From Lagopus muta (lineage: Eukaryota; Chordata; Aves; Galliformes; Phasianidae), in the NCBI RefSeq assembly GCF_023343835.1, contig NC_064437.1, positions 16,487,501 to 16,551,500 of the forward strand: a DNA stretch of 64,000 bases, given 5' to 3'. The first letter of the stretch is position 1; every line of letters starts with the position of its first letter. Under the pieces are notes generated by a model, which was not told the DNA's origin, made no database searches, and saw only the letters and a list, made by a program, of their open reading frames with translations. Both the position numbers and the translations under genes were made by a program. This document shows positions 39,071 through 51,942 of this stretch, in pieces.

Positions 39071-40709
39071 GGCGCGGCCCGAGCGCCCGCCGCCCCGCGC
39101 GGAAGCGCCTCCCGGCAGACGGCGGCCGGCGCGGCCCAAACCTCCCCGCGCCTGCACGAGAGCCGGGGGGCGGCGGGGCGCCGAGGCGGAGCGGGGCCGG
39201 GCCGGGTGCCGGTGGGGGCGGTGCGTGCGGGCGGCGGGGGCTGACCCGGCGCTGCCGGACGGCGGGACGGACAGCGATGCGCGCGGCCCCGCGCCCGTCC
39301 TCGGCGTGCGCCGCGCTCTCGCCTGCGTGCATCGGGAGGCGCGCACCGCTGCCCGGCCTCTGGCGCTGCACGGAACGCAGGCCGGCACGCAGGAGCGAGC
39401 TTCGCCCAGGTATGTGTGTGCAGAGCGCCTAACGATGTGTGAAGTAGGAATAGCAAGGCTTTACTGCCGCTCACGGTTCTCGGTTTGATTCGTTCTAATG
39501 CTTCAGCCCCGTATTTCTGTACGAAGCCTGCGGCACCAGATCCGCGTTCTTTCCATCGCTGCAGCGTCCAGCTTCGTGCGGACGGCTGAGCGCAGGACTG
39601 ACCTCGGGCGAGGGGTGCTGACAAAGCGAGGGTTGCGTTTGGTGATTAGGGGAGAGGGACCTCCGTCAGAGCCACCTTCAGCCTAGCAGGTAGGATCGGC
39701 GCGCTAAAGAACTTCTTGGAGCGGTCCGACGCCGCGGTTTTGTGGATGGCGTGTCAGCCACGTGCCGGTAAGCGCTGTGCGCGCCTGCCTCGTGTGCACG
39801 GGCACGGGAGCTCCAACGCTGCAGTTTTAGCCTTGGAAGCTGGACGGTTCTCTGTCACTTGTCACAAAAACGTGTGCCAGCCATGGGCTCGAGTAACTGC
39901 TGCGTCATTTACGAATAAGGTGCGTGCTTCCCAGCTACCATCCGCCGGCTTAGGAGCTGAGTGAATCCTCCTGATTCATGGCCAGCATTTCTTCGCGTTG
40001 TGTGCTGTCCTTTCTTACGTCGCTGCAACGTGTAATTAGGCAGTTGTCTGAAGCAGACTATTAAAAGTATTGCCATAGCACGGTCTTCCACTCAGATGAG
40101 TAACTGTCCTGTAGACAGCCTCACAAAAGCAATTGCTACTTAATCATCACTGACATTTGGGAACAACAAGGCTTTAATTAATAGTTCTGTTGAGGATGTA
40201 TAAATCTCAAAAATTATTTTTGCTTTCCACTTAATTAGCTTCATAAAACTAATAATTAGGAACAATAGAGATGTGTGGCCTTAAATTACAGAAGGAGGAA
40301 AGCAATGGGGTCCTCTTTTGGAAAGTAACTACGATGTTAAAACGAGTTAACAAGTTGTATAGGCAATTTAATCCTATTTTTGTCTGTTTTGGTATCTTTC
40401 TCCTCTTACGCTTTTTCAGTGAAAAGAATGTCCTTAATGTAAAATGTATCCCAGATTACTACAGGGAGTGTAGATAGCAACTGTTTTTACTTAATAATTT
40501 CTTTTTTTCAGGGCTTTTCTTACAGCTTCTCTTTGCTCTGGGGTTTGTTTTTTTTTTTTCCTTCATACTGTAAGAAGTTTTAAGGAGCTGTTATTTCCGC
40601 TATATATGTATACTTCTCCTTTCTATGCTGAATATCTCTGTGAGGATGTTTTGGTGAAATTCATTAAAAACTGTTCTAAGCCTGGTAAAATTGGAAGATT
40701 TATTTATTT

Positions 40710-40724
40710 GGTTGGTTGGTTGGT
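40710..40724. repeat. TTGG microsatellite
   Basis: Four GGTT units in intergenic DNA between ALG14 and TLCD4. Confidence 0.85.
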
Positions 40725-41150
40725 CGAGCAAGTTGTTTAGAAACAAGAGGAAAAGGTAAGAGTGATACATACCTGTTCCTTGGACTAGGAAACTGAGAAT
40801 CTGATGATTGCTTGGATACAAAGCAAAGATGCTGAGGTTTCAGGGAGTCTAGAAAGGCAACAATAGACTCCTAGGACAAGTGCTGGAAGTTTTAGTCGTT
40901 GGGAATTCTGCTTGAATACCAGATATAGCTTTCAAGAAGCAACTGATTGCAAAGCTTGAGGGAAGAATCAGAGTTTGGTGAGGCCAGTTAAAATAACTGT
41001 TTAAAGACTGAATAGGCAATCTGCAAGCTGCAAACCTAAAGCTTTCAGATGTTTTCTTTTATTCTTTTGGAAAACTGAGTAGAGTGAGCCTGTAAAGGTA
41101 TCATCTGCAGTGTAACACTGCTAATTATGTCTTTTGTTTTTCAGTAGGAC

Positions 41151-41182
41151 TTTTTTTTTTTTTTTTTTTTTTTTTCCCCCCC
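41151..41182. repeat. T25-C7 homopolymer tract
   Basis: Twenty-five T are followed by seven C and then AG. It looks like an extreme polypyrimidine tract with a splice acceptor, but no exon-like frame follows, so I list it as a homopolymer. Confidence 0.85.
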
Positions 41183-42654
41183 AGTGTGTTTGCATTCTTT
41201 CATATGGCAGCAACTCCCTGCTTACAGTCAGTGTCCTGGAGCAGGGAAATAGCAGGCTTAGTCCTGTAGGAGTTAAGTAGCTCAATAGATGGGGCGGGCA
41301 GGTTGCTCTCCATTTGGCTGTGTTGCACACGCAGTCATCAGTTCCTTGTCCAAGTGCCTTGAGAATGCTTTGTCTCAGCATCAAATATGCATGTGAAAGT
41401 TAATAACAGAAAGCAGCAACTCTCCTGAAGTTTAGCACATTGTGGTCACATTGACTAAATGATGTGAAGCAGGTGAGGTATGGGACTTTTACAAGGAAGA
41501 CCACAGTTAGTGACAGACAACAGTTTTTTTCAAGATTGTAAAATGAAAAATGCTGCCACTGAATGCAGAACCTATTTGTGTGAGAGAAGCAGTACAGTCG
41601 CCCTGAAATAATGTGTCAGAAAGTGATGTCAGTGCAGTAATTGCAAAGGCTCTTTCCAGTACTTCTGCCGCATATGCAGAAAGTACCTTTGAACTTAGTT
41701 ACTGAAGGAGAAATTATCCACTTTCATTCTATGTAACTGATTGCTGTTATCCAAAAGAAAACTTTGAAACTCACAGGTAGGAAAAAATAGATTTAAAAAA
41801 AATGGTATTGCATTTTTTTATCTATTTACTACTGTATAAAGAAAAACATGCTGCTGTCCTTTTTGTGTGTGAATATTCTCTGTGGAATATTCTTACTGGT
41901 ACATTTGGTCCATGTCTCCAAGAAACTCTTTTCCAGCAACTAAAGTACACCTTGTGTTCATGCTTTCTTAACTGGCACTTTGCTTCATTTCTCCTTCTAA
42001 TAATAAGTTCTAGAGGTAGGCATAAGAAGTATTATGAATATAAAATTAATTAAATAGGAAAATGATGTACTTGTGTTGTTCAGATGGTATTTTGCTTTTC
42101 GTGCCTTCCTAGATAAGTATCTTCTAAATTCCTTGTCCATTTGATGAGGATTTTTCAGGTTGTTCAGTCTGTGATTTTTTACTCCAAAGTAACTTACAGG
42201 TAGGGTAAGTAGATGATGTGACTCTGGACAGAATCTTCATACAGCATTCCTGGAGTTTAATGATATTACATTACAACAAAAATGTTCAGACTAGAAGGCT
42301 TGCTCAGGAGATTCCTGCCAGCCCCAGGGAACGTGCCCCACACATACTTCCTGCACTTGTTTTCTTAAGTGCAGTCATTTTGCTGTGTTTTGAGCGAGAA
42401 TGCAGCTCTACAAACATCTCCAGCAGCACAACTGGAGGTAAACTACCAAAACAGTTCGAGGTTGGGTGAGGAAAAGGGCAGGAACCTGTCAGCCAGGCTT
42501 TGCCACTGGAAAGATCGCCGTATGGAACGCTTTATCATGTTAAACCTCAGTCATGTTATGTATCTAAATATTCTCAGTTTCTGCAGGATAATTGTGTATG
42601 TGAAGGGACTTGGAAAACAAAATGTTATATAAGTGTACAATTTCTGCAGAAAAC

Positions 42655-42682
42655 TTTCTTTTTTCTTTCTTTCTTTTTTTTT

Positions 42683-42724
<42 letters not shown>
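42655..42724. repeat. pyrimidine tract ending in T40
   Basis: A 70-base pure pyrimidine tract, the last 40 positions being T without interruption (42685-42724). It could be the reverse-oriented poly(A) tail of a retrocopy, but the sequence to its left shows no recognisable gene. The exact length is unreliable. Confidence 0.85.
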
Positions 42725-42728
<4 letters not shown>

Positions 42729-45700
42729 GTGCTTCCAATGTTACTTAGAAACTTAAAGAGAAGTGATACTATGTTCTCTGATTAGAGAAAGAACTTCTGA
42801 GTGGGTTCCTAATCAATCTTTTCTCATGCTAGAACTGTAGAGCTGTGTCTGGAAGACTTTAGATCAATACTGGCATCATGGATGTTGTGACAAATTCTGC
42901 TGTTGGGAAGAGCAGGGATTGTTAAGGTTGTAGACTAGAGTGCTGTGCAGGAGCTGGGGGTAAGGTGGAGCAGGCAGCTGGTCAGTGTCCAAGTGAGAGA
43001 TGTGCTCATGTAATGGCAGCATCAGGGTGTATCTGTCAGTCTGGCAAAATGCATCCCTTTTAGCTGCAGTTACTTTCAGTTACTTTGTTTGGACTGAGTT
43101 TACTTTTACTTTTTTGTGAGTCAGAAACTTAAAAAGCTGCTATCATTGCAATTATAGTAACGCAATCTTAGAAGTCCTGATTAGTATTTGGGATCAATAA
43201 CATCTGTATGTTCACTTTACAGTTAGTACTGTGCTTCCTGGCATGACAATGTTTCTCATGTATATTTAAGATGGTTCCCATTTATTTAAACACAAAGAAA
43301 AAACATTTGCAAACAGTTGAACAGTGCTTGATACCACTGGCTGAAAAGCTGGAACAAAATCTCTCAAATAATGAGATTAATTCTCTGAATTAAATTGGCT
43401 TCTTTCTCCCATTCACATTTGCCATTCTTTCCATTTTGATTTCCAGTAGCGTGCTCTGGTGTCTGATGCTGCCATCGGTGTCAGACAACAAAGTGGTTGT
43501 TAGCTTACAGCTAAATAAGGAAAGTATCCTTCCCTGCAGCTGCCTGCAGATTTTACATTTCTTGAGAAATACCCAGATTTCCCTTTCTGGCTGTGACAAG
43601 TTTCTGTATGTGGGATATGGGAATGGGCGAGGAGGGAGGAGGCAGCTTATGGCAGTCTCTTTGGGCCAAAGTACCACCTATGAGTTTGCAATCAAAGTAG
43701 CAATTTGTAGGGAAAATGTTTTTCTGTGCTAGGCACGAGGTGCACTGCTACCAGATGTCCCATCAGCCCGGTCTGACAGCACACCAGCGAGCCAGCATTG
43801 CTCCAATGACCCCACATTTGGTAGCAGCGTGAACGTGTTCTGAGTGTGGTTTTAGGAAGCATGAGCATTAATGGTACAGAGAACCAAAAGTGCGTAGTGC
43901 AGCTTGCCCTGATTACTGGGTAGTACACTTAGGGAGCGGTCCTGCAACATAATGTAAACTCGTGTTCTTTGATCTATTCAAAGTGTTGGGAGAAAGAGGC
44001 TATTGTTTCACAGCTCAGAAGTACTGAGCAGCCTGGAGTTCACTGGGTGCCTCTGGCTGCTCAGCCTGGACAAATAAGTCCCCCCCCACTCCTCCTTGCT
44101 TCTTTGTGTATATTTATATTCCTAAAAATAAGTATGGAGTCTGATACTACCTTCCTGAAAATAAATTTTCAAGTCTGCTCATAATGTAAAAAGGAATTTG
44201 CAGCATACTCAGTAGTGAGGTTGTAGGATTCTCTGCACGTTTCCTGCTTCACTAAAACTGGTGAGTTCCAGTGATGGATCTGTGAGCAGAATGTGGGGGC
44301 ACACATTTGCTTTGCTTTCTTTGGATCCTTGCTGCCAGGAGAAATTTGGCCATTGCTAATGCTGTTGGTAGAGGGAGACAGCCTTATCCATGACCTCATC
44401 CATCAGCTTGCATCAGCATATTCTTCCTCCTCTCAGAGGTACTTGGAAATTGGTACTTGGGTGACACTGCTGGCATCTCAGGTCTGTTTGTAGGTTCCAG
44501 TACTCTGCCCTCAGCATGTTCAGGCTTTAGAAAAATGTTTCTCACCCTTTTATGCTCTCTTCTTCCCCTGCTTATGCAGATATGAAATGTGATGTTCTCC
44601 ACAGTAAAGATGAGTTCCTGAGATGAAAGAGGGAACATTTCTGAGCTGTTAAAATTTCTGAAGATCTGGCATTGAATTGGTAAAAATACTGGAGCTTAAA
44701 AAAAAAAAAAAAAGGAAGGTCATATAAAGAGGGAAGAGACAATGTGCTCTGGTTTTGTTCTACGCTGTATTTGGTTCTCATTTCTCTCCCTCCCCTTTTT
44801 CTTGTGTCTTTACAGTTATATTTTAAAATGTCATTTATTGACTGTTGTTTGGGGATGCTGCCAGGTTTGGCTGGAGGTCTGGGGATTGGTCCAGACCCTG
44901 TTAAAGGCCATTTAGTGTAATGACTTCATGAGCTCTCCATGGAAATTGAATTCTTTGTAGGTTTATAAAGACTGGTCAGGTTACCTCAGTATTTTAGTTT
45001 GTACAAGCCTGTGTATTGATGTTGTAAGACAATATATTAAAAATTTGGAATCTGCCATTCCTTTTTTTGCTATTTTCTGTTTTGTTACAAACATGTAAGA
45101 TGTGAAGTCCAGACAAACTATTAATGAAAAGCTCTCACAGTTAACAATCCAAATAAAGCAAGATAACTTGCCTTCTGCACTGCATTTTAAGTCTTCAATT
45201 ATGTAATCAATACACAATTTAAAAACAGGCTTTTTTTTTCCCATCAACTTCAGATGCATAATGTTGTTCTCTCAACGAATAAATGAATTGGGAAATTGTA
45301 CACAATTTGCATCAACTATTGTGAATTTAATGCATGTGCCATGAGGGTTGGTCCATTCCTGTTGTTGTGAATTAAACAATGTTAATGAGACAATTGCTTA
45401 GAGCTAAGGAGTTATGTTAAGTATTTTGCTGACTGACTATTAGTGTATGACTGAAAAGAAGTAAAACTTATGCTTGTGAAAGCACTCAGGAGATGTCATG
45501 GTAGCTCCTGAGTTATTAAGGCTGGATTAAAGACAAGTTAAAAAAGTAGAATTTCAAAATAGAGATCTTGCATGTGATTTCATATTATTTTAAAAACACT
45601 TTGAAGACAAATTATGTTTTCTTTTCTTCTGGACCTTTGTGTCTGAGGACTGGTATGATTGGAGATGCCAGCAGTTTTTACACAGGAGTTAGCCATGCAA

Positions 45701-47260
45701 AGAGTGTGTTCATGCACTGAAATATTTTTGTTTGTTTTGCATCTAATTGAGAAACCATCAGGTAAATGGCAATTGCCTTTCAGAAGTCCCGTCCATGGGA
45801 AGAACAATTTGTTCAAAATGACATGGAGAAATTCCTGGCTCTGGAATTCCCTTCCCCATGTGTTTGTTTTGGTAGTCAAGATCAGTATCAGCAGAAGCTG
45901 TGATCCTTGCAACTTCCACAGCATGGATGGGGGATGTGTTCTCTTCCAGATTATTTTTTATTGTAGCAGTATGCAGGAATTTCTGGGGCAGGTGCTGTAC
46001 AAATGTAAGATGTCCCTGTTTTAAGGAGATGTAATTTTTGTGTTTTTTTTAAAACAAAGATTAATTATGCGAAGAGCAGTGTATTGCCTGGCTGCTTGTA
46101 TTTTCTTCAGGATAATTTGACAAATAAGTGTTTTGTTTAGTGCCCGGATGGCCTACATTTGTGATGATCAGATGTTCTGAGTTCTGAACGTGGTGCACAC
46201 GTAGTGCTGTGTGCAGTGAGTGGAGCACTTGCTGTGTGCACGCGGAGTGCAGGGCCATCACAACGTCCCTGACCTGTGTGTGGCACAATGTGCATGTGGG
46301 CCTTGGGGCTGGAACATCGAGGTCCTGCTGCCCAGGATAGCTGGGATGTGAAGGCTCTTTCTGTCAGTGGGATGCTCTTGTTTCTGCTGGGCATAGTTTC
46401 CGCATAGTTTTTATGTGGAAAGAAGAAAGAAGACATTGCCAGAGGAACTCCAGATGTGTAACACCTGTAACTCCACAAATCAAGTGAACAAGTGCCGAAA
46501 TTTAGCCGAAGTTTATGAAATCCAGTGGTACCATTGTAGCAAAGTGTGTACGTGAGCAGTAAAACAAGAATAAATGTACAATGCTGGACAGAAAGAGTGT
46601 TGTTGTAATTGGTGAATATTAAATTTCCACAAAAATGGCATTGTATACAATTACATGGTGTATTTGTTGCAATTCACAGAGACTTTTTGAACTCACAATG
46701 TATACATAGTATGTTTTATGTCGACACTTCCACCTTAGCTTTACTTACACATATTACATAGACAATTAGATTATTTTTCCTGTTTTCTTAACTCATTATT
46801 TATTATCTGTGTATTTTATATTCAATTTCTTTCCTAATATTTGTAGATATCTGAGTAAGTCGACCAGAGTGAGTGCTGCTTATCTGTAAAGATGTTTATG
46901 GTGTTTGAATAGCGTCAGTGGAAACGGAGGCCTAAAAACTTTCCCCTCTGGGTCTGAAAGGAAAGCTTTAGTTCTGTGTTTCAGCATGAAATGATGTAAA
47001 TCCAATGCTTCTTCTCTTTTTATATCTTTCTTACCAGGGCTGCTGTTTAGATGAGAGATTTGTGAGTTACAGAGCACGAGCTCCTTCACGTGACCAGAAC
47101 TGCACAGGGACTTGTTTCAAATAATGTGCAGATCCAGGCTGTAGACAGAAGGAAAATCTATAAACCTGCTGGTAGCAATGGAAACTAAGAATTAAACTCT
47201 AGGTAAGAAGCTCATAATTGGTAAGAGTGCCAATACAAATTTGTTTTAAATAAATGATCA

Positions 47261-47308
47261 TTGTGGTCCTTTTCAACCCAGGCCATTCTGTGATTCTATG
47301 ATTCTATA
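47261..47308 (+). mobile_element. CR1 LINE terminal fragment
   Basis: Only the very 3' end remains: ttgtggtccttttcaaccc, aggccattctgtgattctatg and attctata. The closing octamer repeat is the CR1 signature. It is extremely 5'-truncated and in plus orientation. Confidence 0.9.
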
Positions 47309-50300
47309 AAATTACAGCATTAACAATTCCACAAGCAGGATTTTTGCAAAAAAATATTATCAGCAAAAAATAAAGAATAGTACATTCTGGAGCTTTGAAA
47401 CAGGTACTGTTAGGTCAGAAAGTATACTTCCTTTAGAAACAATGTATTATCCCCGTTAATATTTACTACCCAAAAAGAAATTTAAAAGTTTTAATATGTA
47501 AGAGATCAATTTAAATATCATGTTGTTTTCTGAAAAGTTTACAGTAATTGTAAATATTTTTCAGTATTGTATTAGCAAACCATGTAGAAAATTTTGTTTT
47601 GTTTGGTATTTTTTTTTGTTGTTGTTTTTGTTTTAATTTATTCAGGATTTTAAAAATGGATTTCAATAGCATTTAGACATAAGTAATATGTGTGCAGGAG
47701 GTTTTGTTATTTCTTTGTGCTGCTGAGAAATTTTCCTTCATTTCCTCAGGACTCACAGATTAGCAAAGGGTGGAAAACTCAGGGAAGATGGTAGATATGC
47801 TTTTGTAAAATCTTAAAAATTGACTGAAATATTTGGGAGGAGCTGTATTGTCTGAAGAAGCTACATAGCATTTTCAGATTAAAGATATTTTAATGTCAGA
47901 TACATTATAAACCAATCTTTTTGTACCATGGTACATTCTGAAAAAGGCCTCATTGGATGCAGGGCAGCTGCTATGGCATGTGCCAAAGCTGAGGCTGATC
48001 TACGAGAGGCTTAGAAGCTGCCTTTAGCATGCAGATGAGTGATACTCTCCCAAGTGTGCATTCTCCCTCATTACCTGATGTGCTGCTTCTGAACATCTGA
48101 TGCTGTCATGTACAGTAGAATACCTAAGGTGAAAACGTGGTTTTATTCTCTACTTAAATTATGCTAATTTTAATTAACAGCCTGCCTATTAAAGAGGCAT
48201 TGCTTTCTGACCCTTTGCATGTTGAATGGCTGGGAAATAATTTGCTTGGTTGTAGTGCTGCTTGGCTCCAATTTCATGCTTTTCAATCGCATGCCATTAC
48301 AAAATACATCTCCCATTTTCTGCTGTTCTGACATCACCAAATTCCAGTCACTACCCCATTCCACAGTGCTCTTGTTGCTAAGAGCCTCAGCTATCACAAT
48401 GCAGAAGGAAATATATGCATGCAAAGAAAATAGCCTTGAATGATCTCAGGCTTCCTCCTGCTGCTTTCAGTGTGCTTCATCTCGTGGATTAGGGAACCAA
48501 GAAGTAGCATTAATTTCAGAGCTCTCTAGGTTAAGCCTTTGGGAATTGAATGCTTTCTGCACCCTTAGTTTGCTGATCCTAAGGATGCATCCAGGTGCAG
48601 CATTGTTTATTAAAGGGCATAAGTGACAAAGCTGCAGTGCTGCCTTTATTACTTCATTGCTCAGATGTGTCTTTTGGGCACATCGGGGGAAGAAAACGCA
48701 TGGAGGAGTGTGAGGCCAATAGCGATAGAAGAAAATACTGTGACAGAAAAGGAAAAGGGGAGAGAAAACAGAGGATAAAGCAGGAAAGAAAAGAGGAAAA
48801 AAAAAAGAGTTGGTGTAATGCAGTTTGATGTTTTTTCATAATGCTGACATGATGTGTCAGCGTAGCGGTTTGTACTGCAGGATGATAAACTCACCATACG
48901 CCATTTTACAGGTCCTCAGTAGCTTCTGGATGGTTATACTTGGGACAATAATGCCAGTAGAGAGGGTAATGCTGCAGGTGAGGTTAACTAAATGAAGGAG
49001 GCAGTGTGTGTTGAGAGATAAATGGAGAAGACAGAAAAACTGGAAGAAAAACTGAAGAAGGGTGGCTGAGATGCAGGAAGAGGTTAGCGACCAGACAGCT
49101 TTCCAGAACAAGCCTTTGTTTGAGCACTGAGAGTAAGTACTGCTGTCAGAAATGCTGTTTCAAATGGAGAGGTGACTGGAGCTAGGAGAGCTGAATTAAC
49201 TGATCTGAGATGGAAAAGGGAGAGTGTGTTTAGAGGAAGTAAACTAGTGCAGGGGAAAACTAAGATATTGTTTAATATACTGTTACTCAAATATGTGTCG
49301 AGAAATGATATAGTGACCTGTGCTGGAAAGGTAAGATTTACATTCCATGGTACTCAGATCTGAGCGTGTATAACACAGCATGCACCGATGTACAAAACAT
49401 GTGCTGTTTGGAAAGAGTAGATATTGTACTTTTTTTCAGGCAATGCAGCTCGGTAACTATTAACTGGGAGCATGCAGAGCATATGTGGGGGAAGTATACA
49501 GAAACAGTGTGTTTTCTCTATGCATTTTTTGTTTTTGGGGTGTGGGGTAGGAGGAGTTGTGTTGTTTTTTAAATGGCATCTTGTTTTCTGATTTGCAATC
49601 ACCATTTCCCTGCCATTTTTCAGCTATTTTAGCTAACACCAAATTTAGGTCCTTTCTTTTCAGTGTCTTTTCAGCCATGGGTTGTCTATATTAAATGCTG
49701 TAACATCAGCTGCCTACAGTTACTGTGATTACGCTCCAGGGGTGGCCTGAACAATTTTCGTACAATGGAGCTGGCTCTTTTCTCACTCACACCAGTCTAA
49801 CTGTTGGCTACAGTGCAGTTGCTCTTGATTCACAGCATTGTGAAAGGAGAACTGTGCTTGCTCTTTCATACATTCCTTCATCTCCACAATGTTTTTGCTT
49901 ACATGTATAATTGATTCTCTGGGAATATCTCCTGCTGCTGACAGGTAGATTTCCTAAGATGAAAATAAATTTAAGCTCTTCTTAGATTACTGAGTTCAAC
50001 CCATTGCTGCTACAGCACCACATTATATAATTTATTTCATAAACTGATCAGGTTGTGCTTTAAACATTAAGATTCTACTCTTAATTCAGATGGAAAGGTT
50101 AGTTATGTCCTAAGTTCAAAGCCAGAACCAAAATAGTTTTCAGCTGCTCTGGAAGTATTGTGCTTTCTCACATATGCCTCACTTTTCAGTATGTTGGCTG
50201 TGATAAAAATTTCATACTCTGCAGAGGCAAGCTCAGCTCTGAGACAACACAGTTTGAAATAACAGGCATACTTAGAAAGGTGCCATGGGGTTTTCTTTTC

Positions 50301-51089
50301 ATTGTCACCTCTCAGATTTTAGTAGGAGGTACAAGCCATCATCTGACAACACATTTCTGCCATACCTGGAGTGTCACTCTGTTTGTCAGTTACAGAAGGA
50401 GAAGGATAAGGAACAGGTGTGTAAAACTTGGCTGAAGATGAGCTGCTACTTTCCTTTGACACCCCGTCTTAGCAGATCCACTCCACTTCAGCCAGATTTG
50501 TTCCTCATTTGTTGAATTTTTTAGCTAGTTGGCATGAAGCTTAAGATCATCAGTGTAACCAAGAGGTTTTGTTGCATGGATGAAAGGAAGAGTCCATTTT
50601 TTTTTTCTCTTAGGTAGCGTAAATAAGAGGATTCAACTGAAACTAACAGAATGCTGTTACCTACAAATGTTACTGTAGTACCTCCATGTCTTCCCTGCTT
50701 TTCCAATGCTCTTTCAGCATATTTGCTCTTTCATGAAGATGGAAAATGATTTCTTTTTCTTGCCCCCTGTTCCTTTATCTCTATGCTACACCTCTGTTTA
50801 GCAGCTCTGTTGCCCTTACTTCCTTTCCTAGCTGAAGCTTGGCTCCAGAAGTTAAATTTGTTATTGGGAAACCTCTTGACAGTTACCATTATTGGGGCAA
50901 CCGGAAAGGGAGTGATAAAAATGTGCATAAGATGTATAGCAACCAGTTGGCTATGGCACTACTATGGTTACTGTTTATCCCACCCTTTGGGTAGTGTATT
51001 TCCAATGCAAATAACAGGTGCACTAGATGCAGCTGCAGGCCTCCTGGCGCAAGTGCTGCGTGTTGTGGTTGTGCTGCGAGTTCATCAGT

Positions 51090-51942
51090 AGTGACTCGGA
51101 TGCTGGACAGGAAGGTGTACGAAGTAAATTTGTGGATAACACTAGATTGGGAGGAGCTGTTGAATCCCTCAAGGATAGAGAGGCCTTGCAGACAGATCTT
51201 GGCAAATTAGGGAGCTGCATGAAGTTTAACAAGAGCAAGTACCAGATTCTGTGCCTGGGATAGAGCAGTCCTGGATATGTGTACAGACTGGGGGATGACA
51301 GGCTGGAGAGCAGCTCCATAGAAAGAGGTCTGGGGTTTCTGGCTGATGGCACATTGAATATCAGTCAGCAATATGTGCTGGCAGCCAACAGGGACAGTTG
51401 TGCCCTGGTGTACATCAGGACCAACACTGCCACTGAGCAAGGTGTGGGGGGGGGGGGGGGAGGAGGACTGTCTTGTTTTGCTCTGTGCTGTGCAACCTCA
51501 CCTCTGTAAGCACTGTGTGCAGGTTTTGATGCCAGAATGTAAGAAGGATGGAATGCTATTAGAGAGCATCCAGAGAAGGACTACAAAGATGATGAAGGGT
51601 CTGGAGGTCAAGGCATATGTGGAGCAGCTGAGATCCCTGCGTTTGCTCAGCCCAGAGCAGTGGCTGAGGGAGGCTTTGTGGTGGCTGCACACAGGGAGCA
51701 GAAGGGCAGTGCTGAGTTCTGCTGTCTGTGACAGGGCCCAAGGGAATGACATGGAGCTGTGCTATGGAGGGGCAGGTGGGTGTTAGGAACAGGGTCTGCA
51801 CCTGAGGACAGTGGGCATGTCTCCAAACCTGCATGAGTTCAGGAAGCTTTTGGCCAGCACTCTCAGACATAGGGTTTAGGTCCTGTCTGGAGGCAGGAAT
51901 TGGACTCTGATCCTTCCAACTCAGGATATTCTGTGATTCATG
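51090..51942 (+). mobile_element. degenerate CR1 LINE with reverse-transcriptase remnants
   Basis: Translated segments in shifting frames keep CR1 polyprotein features: SKFVDNTRLGGAVESL, a degraded form of the usual ADDTKLGG-type motif; MKFNKSKYQILCLG near 51220-51260; YRLGDDRLESS near 51282; and ECKKDGMLLESIQRR with TKMMKGLE near 51540-51610. The copy ends with CR1 terminal sequence gatattctgtgattcatg. Several frame changes and a 15-G run (51446-51460) show it is inactive. It is 5'-truncated and in plus orientation, upstream of TLCD4. Confidence 0.93.
51446..51460. repeat. G15 homopolymer inside CR1
   Basis: Fifteen consecutive G interrupt the CR1 copy between recognisable coding segments, so the run probably expanded after insertion. 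Confidence 0.85.

Larger units (their letters stand above)
38640..39410 (-). promoter_or_regulatory. ALG14: ALG14 CpG-island promoter
   Basis: A CpG-dense block spans the ALG14 first exon and its upstream flank; milder CpG density continues to about 39800. There is no TATA box at a suitable distance upstream of 39070, as expected for a housekeeping promoter. The transcription start should lie somewhere between 39071 and about 39250. Confidence 0.82.
39411..51089. other. ALG14-TLCD4 intergenic DNA, first part
   Basis: About 11.7 kb without a recognisable gene. It contains a T25-C7 tract (41151-41182), a long pyrimidine/T40 tract (42655-42724), a TTGG microsatellite (40710-40724), a poly(A) run near 44699-44713 and a CR1 tail (47261-47308). 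Open frames of up to about 120 codons show no known family. CpG density declines gradually from the ALG14 island to about 39800. Confidence 0.65.

Noticed and set aside
38980-39624. 214-codon minus-strand frame overlapping ALG14 exon 1
   Set aside because: It is an out-of-frame shadow of the ALG14 exon in a CpG island; the frame carrying the LVVAGSG motif and the right splice phase is the real one.
41151-41190. Polypyrimidine tract plus AG as a splice acceptor
   Set aside because: No exon-like sequence, frame or donor follows; a T25 homopolymer explains it.
45659-46024. 121-codon plus-strand frame between ALG14 and TLCD4
   Set aside because: No recognisable domain, no adjacent splice sites in a sensible gene context, and an overlapping frame on the other strand is equally long.
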